Shown here one piece after another: positions 12,132-26,166 of a DNA stretch of 64,000 nucleotides. Source of the DNA: Membranipora membranacea. Its lineage: Eukaryota > Bryozoa > Gymnolaemata > Cheilostomatida > Membraniporidae. Under the pieces are notes generated by a model that saw nothing but the letters and a program-made list of their open reading frames with translations, ran no database searches and was not told where the DNA came from. The stretch is taken from NCBI GenBank assembly GCA_914767715.1, contig OU612073.1, forward strand, positions 18,290,001 through 18,354,000, read 5' to 3'. A program made the translations under genes and the position numbers. The number at the start of each line of letters is the position of its first letter. Position 1 is the stretch's first letter.

Positions 12132-15100
12132 ATGATGATGGAGAGGAACGCTGTGGTAGTGTCTGTCTGCACGATTTGTAAGTTTTTTTTACGACGTGAG
12201 TTTAGTTAGACCAAGCGAGTGCAAAAATGCAATGCTACAATATAATTCATGCAGAAGGATTTCACAGCGCCAGTGCATCAAACTTCAGATAATATTTTAT
12301 TAAAAATAGTCTTTGTTGGCATCAGTGGTATTCCTTACAGAAGGTGAACGACACTCATGAATCATCATGCACATAAAAATGAGGAATAACCCCTTTAACA
12401 TGTACCAGGAATGATGTATCATACAATGCTAAGTCAGTATTGGAACACACAACATACAATAGTGAGCATACCACTGCACAACACACAGGTTTTCAGCTGC
12501 AAACCATGTGTTAAGCGCTGTTTCGAGGCCTTCTCGAGTACAACCTCCTCTTGCACGGCCCCAGCAGCATGACGCCACCCATGTGTGTTAATGGGCATCT
12601 CGATCCATCACTTCCAGCCCTCAGTGCAAATTGTCAGTTTCGGTATTTTGCCATATTTTGGAGTGTTTATGCTGTTGTTGTTTCTCTGCAACAACATTTT
12701 ACTTCTGTCCTCCAGATTCAATTTATTAGATGAATGCATAAGAGCACGCCCTAAGAGGATAAGGTTTCTGTTATGAGTTCTAATAGACCAGCACTGCTGC
12801 ATATCAAACTAAATTTTGCGACTTCTAATTATAATATATACTAGAGTAGAGTATAATATTTAGCCAAGAGATTATCCTCTATGGGAGGATGGGGGTCTGA
12901 CATCACCACTCGGTAGTCAATCTACCCTCAGGTTATGTATTTCTGACCTCCAGGCTGTCAAAACTAGACTGAACTGAAAAAACATGTTAATTATTGTTGA
13001 CCCCTCATGGTTTCACTGCAATGCTCAACGCGTGCCCAAATGAAATTAGAAGTTGAAGAACAGGCATGCCGGCTTTAGTTACAAACTCTTCCATGTATCA
13101 GATCATGCATGTCATCTCAGAGTTTGTCCAAATATGCCTTACCTGTACAAACATAAATCATGGATAGAAACAGGGATGGTTCTTTTGGGATAGAATAGCA
13201 GCCTATTGTTGGAGGTCGAGTAGGTGATGAAACAATAATCAACATTTGCAGGCACCTGTTTTGACATATTAGCCATCACTGAGAGAATCATAGACCTGGG
13301 ATATATGTAACTAAACACCTTCATGTTTTGTTTTAGACTACCTACACGTACATATTTAGCGATATTTTGTCTGTATCAACATAAACATTTTTGGATACAG
13401 AATTGGTCAAACCTTAGAAATGTATCCAGGTAGCGATTTGTTTGGCTAATCACCACCTTCGTATTCATACAGTCAATCACCATATGATTATATCTATAAT
13501 ACCTTTCTCGTGTAACTGGTATTTAAGTGGTTCCAAAAGATATTGAGTTTTTGGTTTCGGCGATTTTATCGACAATTTTATTGTCCTTCAGCATGACTGC
13601 ACCACCCCAAAATATAAGGTATGAGAATCGTACACATGGGTAGGAGTCGTGATCGAGCATTGTTAGGTAATGTTTTGAGTAGCCATTGTTTTGTAACTTT
13701 GTTGACCGCATTTCTTTGCACATAATGCTCTAAATTTTTATTGAGCCAGGAAGCGCATTACAGAATTTGATTGCTATGTGACAATCGAGCAGTAAGAGGG
13801 TAGTGTTACAACATAGTGACAATCTTCAACTGCACATCTCTTTCAAGGCCCACTAAGAATTAAAGAAATGCAGTATTATTACCAAGTTTTGCAATGTCAG
13901 TCCCTAACCAGATAGGTCAAACCTGTTCTAATCAATTATGGGTTTGTGTTTTTGAGTTACTTCTCTTTGCTATTGTCAGCTTTAATATTTTATAGACGGT
14001 AACGGTAACGGTAACAGATTACAGTCTTTTTGTTGTAAAAACTCCTTCAGCTTGCCATAACTGAACTTCAGCTTTAGACAAGCCAAACCTTGATCTATGT
14101 TCTGAAAGAAGAGCTGTCTGAAGTGCGTTGTTTTCAATTCAGAATTTTTAAATTTAACAAAAATTGAATTGAAACTCAGGAAGGAATAAATCAGCAAATT
14201 TTTCCCCGAAAAAATCGATAGATGAGTAAGCACATAACACATAAATATCTGTTTGTTCTTGCATTGCTTATATTCTAATTTGCTGTCCAACAAACCATCA
14301 AATGCGATAACAACTCCTGTCACAACACAGAACTAACCACTCTCCTGTTGCGCTTGTGAAGAATCTTAGAACATACAATACTACCAATTTCGAGGATGTA
14401 TTAAGAAATTCTATGTCATATATGATTACAATTTGAAAACCTATCGATATCTAGGGAAGACCTTGATTTGATGGTGTTTAGCGGATGAATAACACATCCA
14501 CTATTAGTCTCCTGCGGGCCTGACTTTTTAGCCGTTGACATTTGAAGTGCTTCAAAAGTTTTTGATGATTGGTGGATTGTTTGTCCACTTGTGAGTTAAA
14601 GTAAAATTCAAGGACTTATTATTCTATATTGAGTTGAGGTCTGTCGTTTCTCGTAATCATTTTCCTGTCAAAAAGAACAAAATGATTGTTTAAAGAGATA
14701 TCCGCTGCTCTGGTGAATGAAAATTAAAGTTCAAGTAGCATTTGCGGACCCGCCTTTCCTCCGTTTTTTGCATAACCATTGTCATGTCAAGTGTATAATA
14801 AACTTGATCATTCCCCACTTGTCAGCTGAAACACTGCTATCAATTCTTTACATGTATATCTCCAACCTGTCACCTTTATATTATGATTTACAGGTGCGCT
14901 TTGGACAAGCTTTGCAAGTGCCGGCCCCGCGGCTAGTTTTTGCGTGGGAGAAGATAACTACCTGAAGTTACGCTGCCCAGCCTCTAAACCCTACATTAAA
15001 GTAGAATGGATCGAGAGCTATGCTAGCTGCCAATACACAGGGACTGATAGCTGCCAACTTCTTGGACCAGTAAGCATTACAGGAAATGACTTATCTGATC

Positions 15101-18100
15101 GATGTGATATCTTTAATCTAAGACTACATTTTCTGTGTCACGGTGTTGAGAATGAATGCCATATACCTAACGAGTATCTCATGCATCCATCTCAGTATGA
15201 GTCAGACTACGGTATAGCTTGTCATCAGGGTAGGCCTGGAGGCTTCCAAATCAAATTCAGCTGCGAGAGAAGTAACAACGGCAGGCAGGAGATCTCCAGA
15301 CTATACGGACAATGCCGCCGTCCGCTCATCGATCGCTCAACTACTGTACCACCTCCAACCACTGAAGCATTGAAAACTCCTCCACCAACTACTTTAAAGA
15401 CAATTGCCCCAACATCTGTTAAACATAAAACAACAACAATACCAACAACTGCTTCAAATGAAGAAGAATCAACCATTACATTTTTCATGACAGAAGCTTC
15501 TGCTCAAACAACTGATTTCACTATTGGAGAACCTACGACAGCTCTCATTGCGTCTACAACAGCTGGTAACTTCTCAGGTGAGCTTTCATACAAGATGGAT
15601 TTATAGTCCTCCAATAATTGTGAATATCTTGATAATTTTGATGGCCTATAAATTCATATGAGATAACATAGCTGTCAGGTTTCTAGATACTTTGCATTCA
15701 AGCATTATTATATGGTTTTTTTTTTTTTGTTAACTCATGCAGCTTACCTATTTCATTGAATGTCTTGAGATTCATTTTGCTCAATCCCATGCAGGATTTT
15801 TTATGTTTAGAAAGTTATTATTATGCACAAACCACGACTTTTCATCACATTTTCTTGTTGTTTTCTCACTTTCATATTATTGACTAGAAACCACAAAGGC
15901 TGTGAAGAAAGAAAACATAATGCATGTCATCACAATTTCACACTTTCCCATACCATTTCTAAGTATGTGTAGGTTTCACACCTATTTTCTGCTCTGACAA
16001 TCGATAGGCAAATCACACAAACCGAGAAAAATAACATAATAATTCTGTTGTGCGCTGTAATTTTGCTTCCAACATGATAAACTTGATCAATTTTACAGTG
16101 GAGAGCATGCCGCCTGCAGTTTCTACGCAGTCTGCCATCACAACGACCTCTATACTGCAGACATTCACAGGCAGTGCTCTACAGGAAGGGATAGTCTCAC
16201 CGGAGACGATAGTAGTGATCACCAGCTGTATACTAGCCGTCTGTCTCGCTGTGAGCATTTTAGTTCTGGCCTGGGCCATTGTCAAAAGAAAAAGGTAAGG
16301 AAGCAATATTATTTCTATCCTGCCTAAAATTCCACAGAAACAGGAATTCAAAGACGTTTTTGTTGTTACCATGATATTGGACTGCAAAGATATGTTTTAT
16401 GTTTATGTTTTCTTGTATAGTGTTGAGCCATTTCATGGCTTCTCTTGTTTCTCCATGCTTATGATTACCCAAAGGTAGTTTGAGTTAAGATCCCCACCAA
16501 AAACACCAAAGCTTCTCGGGACAGACTAGACCAAAGGATACCATTCTGCTAGGATTTGTCATAAGAACGATGGCGTGGCTGACCAACTTAGATTTATACA
16601 TCCAATTACATTGATCGATTCTTAACAAGGCCCTACCCTTACCTTTCCCAAGCTACATGAGTCACAAGATTGGAATAAAGGCTGATGATTCACTTTTGTA
16701 ATCATAATTAAAATGCTTTGTTAACTTATACCTCCTGGAGATACAGCCAGGAATAAATCAGCTAACATATATCTCCCCTGTTAGGCGTTGGCTCTAATGA
16801 TAGGGCAGAGAGATGCAGCTGAAACTTGGAGACATATAATTACAGAATTGTTCGTTCACCCCACATCCTATGCTATCATATGACAATCATTCCATTTGAT
16901 TGAATTCTAAACTGATATATGATTCAGAGTTACAGCCAAATCCAAAATTTATTCATACGCTGTTCTATGGACTCACTATTACATATAATATAACACTGTA
17001 TTATTGTTAAACCTTATCCTCAATTCTACCAAAATAATTTGGTTTATCCTGCAACAAGTCTCTCGCCAGATATAAATATTTTATTGTTTAAAAACCAAGG
17101 CGTAACTGTTACTCCTTGGACAAACTGTATACTTAATTATAAGCAATTTTTGTTAAATGTTTCAGGAAGAGATCTAAAAAAGTGAAGAGGATTATCAAAG
17201 CACTGCCACCGCTGCCTGACTTAGATAATGAATACGCTGCCATTGGAGGAGACTACAGTAATGCCACAGATGAGAACGTTCTGTACGACGTAGCGCAATA
17301 TAGACAATCCGGAGCTGTGAACGGACCAACATGTGACAAATGCTTCAGAAACGGGTACAAAATATGTCAAGGTATGTTACTTATCTTCTTATCTACTTTT
17401 AAAGACCATTAAATGTTGACGATACTGATGCTTCTCTGGGCAGGCAACTCCAATGCTAAACTGAGTAACTTTTTGCAAATAGGATTTTTCATGAGCAAAT
17501 GCTTCTGATGAGACCAATTTTAGAAATAACACCCTCAGATATTAATCATAATCAATTTTCAATTTCAATAGGACATGGATCCCTGCAAGACAAACACAAC
17601 AATAATATTAGCAGTAGTAAGAAGTCTCTGAATCGCCCACACCCACCACCGAAGCCCCAAACTAACATTCAACAAGCTAAGCATCATTATGAGCAAGTTC
17701 AGGTGCAGACTGTAGGCGCAAGTCAAGCTCATTACTACAGTCCTCTAGATCAACCTGCTGGGCATGGGTATGAGAATCGGGCCGACATGTATCACACACT
17801 ATCTCCTCCTACTAGCAGAAGTGCACTCAGTATTCCTGTCCATGCAGCAGCTAATACGGGTGTTTATAACCAACTGCACGAGGCTATGTCTGGTAGAACT
17901 CTAGAGAATACCAGAGGCAAACCAAAGGTAATATTTGTGCAAATACTGTACCATACCAAGCACCATGCATGGGGGATTGAGCCCCCCAAAATGGAGACTG
18001 AGTACTGAAACTTAGTTACAGCTTGTGGTGATCTCTTTTATACAATGATTTGAAGATCGAGCAAAGATTTTCCGTACAAATACATTTCATGAAAACAATA

Positions 18101-18473
18101 GATCATTCATGGCTTGAACAAACTTTAGATACTTGGTTGAACAGAGTGAACTCAAACGAGCAAACCAAAACCAGGAAACTACCATTTGACGCATTGCAGA
18201 GTAAAGGAGTTGCAATATTTTCACTACCTGTTTATTTTTTAGCCACCTACTCCCCCTACCCCAGAGCCTCGAGGAGGAGAGCCTGGCGCAGGAGAGGGAT
18301 ACTACAGTATACCGATGACTGTAGAACCCAAAATAGACTCCATATATGAAGAAATGCCATACGATGTACCTGAGCCAGTGAGGTTCAGTCCACTGAGCTC
18401 TCCGGATAACGGAGATAAAATAACTCTGCCAGTTAGAGGGGAGATCAATCATATATATGAACACACAGGATGA
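12132..18473 (+). CDS. single-pass receptor: SUEL-like lectin domain, mucin-like stalk, tyrosine-rich tail (572 aa)
   Basis: Six exons join in phase: 12132..12177, 14894..15577, 16099..16294, 17166..17371, 17572..17927 and 18243..18473. The 46-nt first exon starts with three in-frame ATGs. Across a 2.7-kb intron it completes a signal peptide (AVVVSVCTICALW...FASA). Residues about 33-150 have ten cysteines; LKLRCP and C-x(6)-CHIPNEYL resemble the SUEL/rhamnose-binding lectin fold (L-x-CP...C-x-G-x-x-x-C-x-V/I). A Thr/Pro/Ser-rich stalk follows. Exon 3 encodes a membrane helix (TIVVITSCILAVCLAVSILV) and the stop-transfer KRKRKRSKK. The tail has SH3-type prolines (RPHPPPKP, PPTPPTPEPR) and many possible SH2 sites: YAAI, YDVA, YSPL, YHTL, YNQL, YEEM, YDVP. 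It is probably a cell-surface sugar-binding signalling receptor. The ligand is unknown and the lectin call is moderate. Confidence 0.85.
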
Positions 18474-18902
18474 TAACAAACTAGAGAGAAACAGCAGTCA
18501 GACAGATTGAGGTGCTAACAAACAGAAACAGCAGTCTGAATTAGAATAGTTTGAGGATCTAGTACACAGGATATTTCACAACATCGTGGTGGCGTCGCAT
18601 TTGTAAATAGAAAAGAATGATACCATTAGCAGCATTCATTGCTGGGCTTTTTTAACCATTCCTGATTCCTGTATTTTTTGTCTCTTTTGATACTGTGGGT
18701 GACCTCTAGTAAATCCATAGGATTGAGCACAGTACATTCCTTTATTAGGATGGTGTGGAATTGACTGATTGATTTATTTTTTGTATGATATGTGTTATTA
18801 TGTTCTATTATGAGGATAGCAATTGTAATATTTGCCATGTGCATACCGTAGCTAAACAGCTGATGTCGAAAAGGAAAAGAGGTAGATTTATGTTTATAGT
18901 AC

Positions 18903-18908
18903 AATAAA
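18903..18908 (+). terminator. polyadenylation signal candidate of the lectin-receptor gene
   Basis: AATAAA lies 430 bp after the stop at 18471-18473, in an otherwise gene-free 638-bp gap. The CUB-A gene converges from the right, and reverse-strand candidates (TTTATT at 18741-18746 and 18773-18778) lie inside this untranslated region. The two transcripts may therefore overlap at their 3' ends. Confidence 0.5.
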
Positions 18909-19111
18909 CAATTGATAGGATATAGAATGTGTTTGATGAAAAAATGGAATGAAATTAATGATATATAATATAATTAATTTTTTTAAATATTGATGGCTTA
19001 CAGCACAATTCATTTAGTGTGATGAGTGCATCTCTAATGAGTCTTAACCCAAAAAAATGATGTCCACCAAATTATGTTGGATTTGTCATTAGTCAAACAT
19101 CATGCCTTAAT

Positions 19112-22100
19112 CTAGAGCGACCAATCATCACCATCATCGTCATCCTGTCTCACCACCTGGCCGGGGAGTTTGGTGACAGCCAGATCTGGTGCTGTGGCTG
19201 AAGTGTGGAGACCAGATCCAGGCCGAGCTGAGCCTGGGCGTGCGGAGCCAGGTCTACCTGAGCCAGGCCGAGCAGTCCCTGGCTTACTGCCGTCACCACT
19301 CGCGGTAGATCGAGCAGAGAGACTCGGTAGGGCCAGGTCACCAAGGTCATCTGAAAGAATATTACAATCAGATTATCGTTGTGTTTATACCGTTTAGGTG
19401 AAAACAACACAAGCTACAGGATGTTATCTACAATATTTCTGTCTACTGTTTAGTAAGAAGTTATCGTATTAATTTGAGTAGTTAGCTACAATGACTACTA
19501 TGACAGTTTCTCACATTATTAATCCATACAGGGAGTTAGAGGGTTAGGTTCTCTGACTCTAACTCGTGGTGCCTCTTCACCTGGTAAATATAATGGTTAA
19601 AGATGCATTTTCTTCTTCAAATATGAGTAACGATAAGACTGAATCAGAGTGACATTGAGACTTTGGTTTGTTCATTAACAAAAAAACTGGTCAATGTCAA
19701 AGCAGTGTATGGATATGTTGAAAATCGTGTTTAAAGTTTTCTATTCCGATGCCCTCCCTTGATTTCCGTAACTTAAAAGAATGCAAGGAAAGACAATTTC
19801 TATAATATTTTAATTCATCGCTATTTTCCATTTGATCTATTTAAATCAACAGTTTTATTACACTTTGTTTCTTTTCTTCAGCTTTATTTTCTTTCCTAGT
19901 TGACATACCATACTATATAAAGTACTACTGGCATACAGTGTAGACGAAGTGCACTTACCGATGGGTGAATCTAGGTCAGGTTTTGCTCTCTTCTTCTTTT
20001 TCTTTTTGACCTTGACCGGTTCTGCAATGAGCTCTAGAGGAGGAAGTGCGTCTTTCCTTGAGTGTGGAGTTGACAGCGTCTCATAACTAGTTGGTGTAGT
20101 TGCTGATGAACCTACAAGATATAAGATTTGCATTGGTACTGCCTCATCTAGGTTCCATGGTCAAAATTAGAAATTTAAGGCATTTTCTAATCGAAGGAGG
20201 TCACTGTAAATTTTTACCACGTTATTGTGTGAGTACAAGGTTTACCTTATGGGATCATCAAATAACTTTGTGCCATTCTCTGAGACTGCTACATTAAACT
20301 AGAGATGCAATAATTAGTACTCCTACCTACAGTCCGGTTCTGAAGGTGAGTCTCAAGTATGTCAGCAACAAAAGACTATTCTCTTTCAAACTTGAAATAT
20401 CCCAGAATGCAACATCCAGGTTATATTTATTTCTTTGTTTAAAGAGGTTTTCTAGAAAGTTACGAATGAGAATAAAAGAAAGTTCTATGCCAGGTGAGGG
20501 AAGTTACAAGCTTTTCTACATGAAGCTGAAAATTTAGGAATTTTGCAGTATTAGAGTAGCCTTACCTTGTCCACTTTGATACATTCCAGACTGGTTAGTA
20601 GTACTGATATTAACTCTGGGTTTAGATATGCTAGTATCCTCTATAGATTGACCCCAGCCGCTATCAGCCCTGCTCATATGAGTGGAAGTATTAGTGAGGT
20701 CATTGGGTTGTTCATTACTCCATGACATGGATGCTGGGGGTGCACCGTTACGTTGACTGGCAGTTCCAGGCCTTTGACTTGCAGTTCCAGGACGCAGACC
20801 GGCAGTTCCAGGCCTTTGACCAGCGGTTCCAGGTCGTTGACTAGCTGTTCCTGGTCTAGTTATGACAGTTGTTGGCCTCTGAGCAGCACTTCCCACTCGC
20901 TGAGCTGCAGTGATAGGTCTTTGGCTGGCTGTACCTGGACGAGTTATCGGTGAGCCGTTCTGGCGAGCCATCTGGCCTCCATTCATTCCATAATCTGACC
21001 TCATGAGGGCTGCAGCTCTAATACGCGCTGCCTGAGCGTCAGTCATTGGTCTCTGCGGCTCCTCACCTTTGTTTATATCTGTGAATTTGACAGGGTTAAT
21101 ACATCAATTGCCATTAGTGAATTTTTACGTTAGGTTTTACTGTAGAAAATCGTAAAGCGAATCCCGTGATCCAATTCCCTAGAATTTTCATGAAGATGAT
21201 GGTCTAAGAGTATCAGGCTCAAGTCATGTCATACATATAACGATATATACAACAATGGAATATATGGTAAAAACAATTTTTTCAATAGAAAAAATCATGA
21301 AAAGTACTAGAGTGGAGACCACTCATTAGGATTATGATCATGATGCTGAAATCCTGCATGATGAGCATTTAATTTGTAAGAATTAAACAGTTGCCTGAGA
21401 GCCTAAGTTGTGCTCCGCTTACTGAGCTATCTAAACTTCTAATGTCGATAATGGTTATACAAAACTCACCAACACCATTGTCATACAATTCTCTTGCTAT
21501 CTGCTGCTCTTCAGCTCTTTGTTTAGGGCGGAAATAAAAGACGTAGATGCAGACAATGACAGCTACCAGCAGGAGAAGAACACACACAACTATCACTACA
21601 GCTCTGGCTGACAAATAACATAATAGGGTTTGTTGGAAAAAAAAGGTTAAGCACACAAAATTGTACTGTTATATATTGTTTTTTACCAATCTTATCCTTA
21701 GATTGGGGACCTACAGACTATGTTACTCTATATTACATCTTGCTTGAAGTTGTATGGTGTGTTCAGGCATAATAATAATTCATTAGTTCAAGTTTTTGTT
21801 ATCGATGTAAAATGGTCACCTTTACCGTATAATTGGGTTTCCCAGGTTAAAATCCTTATTCCAAAGAATTGAATATCAACGTCAATTGAAGAGTTCCAAA
21901 GGTAGCATTCTGTCAAATGTACATTTTTTATACAGGGGAGACGACTATGACTTACCACATAACTGTAACTTGAACTTTTGCCACAGGATGCCCGAGTAGT
22001 AGAAGAATAATGAAAATAAATCTTTAACACCAGTGTATACTGTGTTACTTTAGTCACTGAGCCTGAGGTGAAATAATCAAATGTCCTAAAAATATCTTAG

Positions 22101-25100
22101 CTAGTCATTCAAACAAGTCTTACCAGAAGGAGTGAGTGGTTTTGGAGTCTGTTTGGGAGCCAGGGTAGTAGATGGAGCTTTGTACACATAGACATAGTAG
22201 GTGATCTCAAAACCAGTTTTAGTGACATAAGGACTCGATACGAATATGATGAGCACTTGGTTAGTCTTTGAGATGACAGGTCTGGGTACGCTGTTCTTAC
22301 TGCCATTATACCTCTTTAATCTGTTATTTATATCTTCTTCAATACCCTCATATATCTACAGCGGATACAAGTCCTCACAGTTGAGTAAGCAGAAGCATAT
22401 TGCAACTCTCCTATTTTTTATGGCTAATATGAATCTGAAGGAGTTACTTTGGTTGTATTTACCTCCGTCGGCATAGTTTCCATCACTGCGACTCAAGAAT
22501 ATGTAAGGCTGGAGAGGTGGAATGGTTTGGTAACCAAGTAAGTCAGTAAAACGGAATTACGGATTTATGTAATGGGACGAGTTGTCTGCTATTTATGTTT
22601 GAGCACCAACTACAAGGTATTTCTGCCTATAGATCAAGTTTGTTCCATCAGTGGATACTGAGGGATTTTTAAAAATGTGCTGCAATACCCTTAGTTTTTG
22701 CAATATCACTCCGCCACCACCAAAGAGGGAACAAACTTGTTCTCATTTCTGCCCTGGCCGCTGTACACCACTTTACTGAACGCATACTTACACTAACTGA
22801 ATCATCCAGTGAAAGGTCAAATGACTCAAAGTCCATCTGTATTCTATCTCCCTCGGCTGCTGTGAGTACCCAATACAAAGTTTTGTCTGCCGGGTAGTTC
22901 CCGGGGTAGTTAGGAGTCGTCAGTGAATAGTCAGCATTACCAAGTACTGTGCGAAACACTGTTTCTCTTGGTACTAGAATTGATATGGCAATTTGGTCAG
23001 CATTCGTGGATTTTATGAGGTTTGCAACGGTGACAATTCTAACAGTTCAAGTTCGGCCCCAGACCCAAAACTCTTACTTCACAAAAAAAAATTACATAAC
23101 ATAGTTCTTAATTCACAATAACGTCCTCTTCAATCAATATCCAGGGTTGAGGTTCAAACAATTCAAAGGAAGGTGTTGGTGGAATTATATTATCATATAT
23201 ACAATTCAATGGAATGCCATCACCAACACCAACCAACCAATAACTTGTTTTACTTTAGTTCTTTTCATGTCTGACATGTACTGGTGAGAATGGTGAAATT
23301 AAGGTGAGAAAAGAATCATACTCACATCCGGGCTGAGTTGTGATTACTAAAACACTTGAAGTCCAAGCGATTCTCACACCTAAACCTGTGGTACTTGGAT
23401 CGCTATCTGATTTAAAATAAATTTGGGCTTTATCCTTGAAAGCTGCAATTGAATCCCCAGTTGGCCGGTTGACATCATCAAACTCAACATCATAATCGCC
23501 TCCAAACTGTATATCTGTGATCTAGCCAATCAGAATGTGAAAATGATGCAATCACTCATCATATCATTTAGAAGGCATTGGTAGTGATTGTCCCCCCTCT
23601 TGCCATGGAAATACAACTGCTTGTGATCATATGCAGATTTTTGATATATTTCAGCTGATCCTCAGTCATGCAAGCCTCTGTCTGCGCATGTACTATGTGC
23701 TATCCTAAAGGAAGTTGTTGCGCAATCTGCCAAATTATTATCTGGCTTCGGCAGAAGGATGGAATACGATGCCCACCGGTAAATACTGTTGCAATAGTAG
23801 CATATCAAGAATTAGCTACTAACCAATGATCGTGATAATACTGAATGACATCTGAACTTGCAGTTAAACTACTATCTATGACAGACCTATTATCAATTGA
23901 TTCAACTAAACCAGTTGAAAATGTTCATAACATACCCTCAAGGTATCACCCGCACCAAGACCGAAGCTCTTAAACTCCAGGGTCAAGTGGCTATTGGCGT
24001 CACCTGAATCTATAGTCATCACCCACTCACAGGCGTGGTCGTATTCAGCAACTCCAGTTGGGGGGAAAACAAGTGTCCCTGAATCTCTTGTCTCTTTTAG
24101 CTGGGCATTCCCGCAATCTACAGAATACAAAATGTGTATAGTGGGGCTCTTAGGGTATGAAAAACTATCTCAAATCTTTACACTAGTGTGGTCTTTCGGT
24201 AGTCATGAAATTTTCAGGGTGAAAACTTCTACAAAAACAAGTGATTTTACTCTCTTCTGATCTTTGAACTCAAAAGACATTTACAAATCTACACTCACAA
24301 CCAATTTTGCCCAATGTTCAGTTTTCAAGAAATATGCTTGGAGCCTGTACACTCATACTATTCACCAGATCAGATAGAAACCACCGTCACATCTACTGTG
24401 CCTACACCTTGACGGCTAAGCGCTCAGGCACACCAATTATGTAGAATTGATGCTGGCCTCATATATAGTATATATTTATAATACATACAGTATATACTTA
24501 TAATACATACTTACTCTGTAATCCAACATTGACCTCATCCTCTACAGACTGACAATCTACGGAACAAAAACATTGTGATAAATCTAGCGCCATCTTACCC
24601 GTTGATCGGAGCTATGGGCTCTATGTATGGGCAGGTATGTTTTCGAAATGAGAATATCATAAAAAGTTTTCCTCATACTCAACTTCAATATTCTTAAATA
24701 GCAATAAAGTCTAACAATAACCAATCAGATAAAGTCTAACATTAACCAATCAGTCTGTGACAAGCACTAATCAGTATGAAAAAAAGACCGTTTATATTTA
24801 AGGATTGAAGAATGACAAAACTGTGCAGTTTATGGTCTTCAATTTAAAATCCGGATCCCATTTTTACTGTTCATTATTGGTTGTAATACATTTTAGGACG
24901 AGTCAGTGAAAGAATTTTGTAAACTAAATGGGATTTCAAACATGCTCAGTTTATTCAAGTGAGCCATGCTTTATAATAAATTATCTTTGAATCGTGTAAA
25001 AGTGCAGGTTTCGTTGATACCGAGAAACCTAATGCCACGTGTTTTGTAGGACTATATAAGTAAGAAAAGTGTCTTCAAGGTTGGAAAGGTCAAATTGTAG

Positions 25101-25228
25101 CAGAGCGATTTATCTCGAAAGAATGAAGACTCATTCTTTATAATACGCGAAGTAGGTATTGGCTCACCTGAAAACCCAAGCACAAGAAAGATGAGCAGGA
25201 TGAAAGCAGAATACCGCTGTAACTCCAT
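19112..25228 (-). CDS. CUB-A: CUB-domain single-pass protein with R-P-G-[TS]-A repeat tail (about 649 aa)
   Basis: Eleven exons: 25228..25168, 24556..24515, 24117..23936, 23521..23326, 22973..22792, 22508..22463, 22320..22124, 21607..21470, 21078..20566, 20111..19959 and 19350..19112. A signal peptide (FILLIFLVLGFS) is followed by CUB 1 (exons 3-4; WVMTIDSGD, LEFKSFGLGAGD) and CUB 2 (exons 5-7; LTTPNYPGNYPADK, GFEITYYVY). A membrane helix (VVIVVCVLLLLVAVIVCIYV) follows. The cytoplasmic exon at 21078 holds a 7-residue repeat (RPGTASQ and variants); the last exon has a 5-residue version (RPGSA) and ends in an acidic DDDDGDDWSL. All junctions agree in phase except exon 6 to 7, where GGAG|GT...AG|ATTAAAG gives an in-frame stop unless one base is gained. 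CUB folds bind proteins or sugars outside the cell; the ligand is unknown. It is an older paralogue of CUB-B and CUB-C. Confidence 0.82.
22689..22741. mobile_element. solo arm of the 1.6-kb MITE family
   Basis: The block with GCAATAT-ACTCC-CCACCAC and GAGGGAACAA-CTTGTTCT matches one arm of the foldback at 1597-1718, with a few mismatches. It sits in a CUB-A intron about 50 bp from the donor of the exon ending at 22792. No second arm or target duplication is seen, so it is a degraded copy. Confidence 0.7.
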
Positions 25229-26166
25229 AGCAACCAGTAAATCGAGCTCACCACGACATCAAAGGAAGTATCACATCTTATAGATTGAAACAACAGCGAG
25301 AGTTCAAGTAATGTCAACTATTGCACTCTGCCCAACTACTACGAAAATCTGTAATATAGCTAGTTGGCAAGTTCTGACTCCAATCTAAATCGTTCAAGAA
25401 AGTTTTCCTTTGTATCACTCCAAACAAAAAGCTATGTGAGACAGCGATTTGCCCTAGTATCATCAATATTCCAGAACAATGGATTTAATCTTCGGACAAA
25501 TAAATACAACTATATTATAATGTGTATGTGTACATAAGTTGGCACATTGTGTAATTAATGCAAAAATCAATCTCTCTTAAATTCAATAGCAATTCTTCTG
25601 TACAGTATTAGGTTTGCCTTTTGTTTTGACACAAGTAAACTAATTGAACCTCAGCAGACATCTTGCTAGTTCTGCATAATTGATTAGCGAAAATAGTAAA
25701 CGCAGAGATGACTAACAGCTTTCAGTGATTTAACTTTGTTTTAAATAACAAACAGAACAATAGAGGCAGCAGCCCTCATACATATTCTGGCGCATTTATT
25801 TAAATATAGTATTATATTTTTCAATAAAAATACATAGAACAATCAATAAAAACATACATGCAGCAGAATTAAAATACAGCATTATTAGTAACCTATTGAC
25901 ACCCACACCCACAAATCACGCAAAACTGAGAATAGCCTGAGTGTCAAGATTATTATTATGAGCAGATACAGTAAAATAACATCACATAAATAAATCTGCA
26001 TAGTATTTCAGGTATTTAGGACCACAGGCTGCAAAGTGATTTTGCCGACAGAGCTCAAATGCTACATAGGGTGAGATTATGGCTGGTGGGGGTTCTATAA
26101 TCACTCCGACCGATTAGAAGTATGACCACTCAGACTACAGCAGGGCTGAGAGCAGCTAGCCTTAGT
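25229..26166. other. gap between CUB-A and CUB-B, holding the left edge of the tandem duplication
   Basis: Upstream DNA of CUB-A and the 3' flank of CUB-B. The repeat shared with unit B starts at about 25333 (CAACTACTACGAAAATCTG), matching 41251. TTTATT at 25795-25800 is a polyadenylation signal candidate for CUB-B on the minus strand. Unit B lacks the corresponding about 45 bp. No exon was found. Confidence 0.6.
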
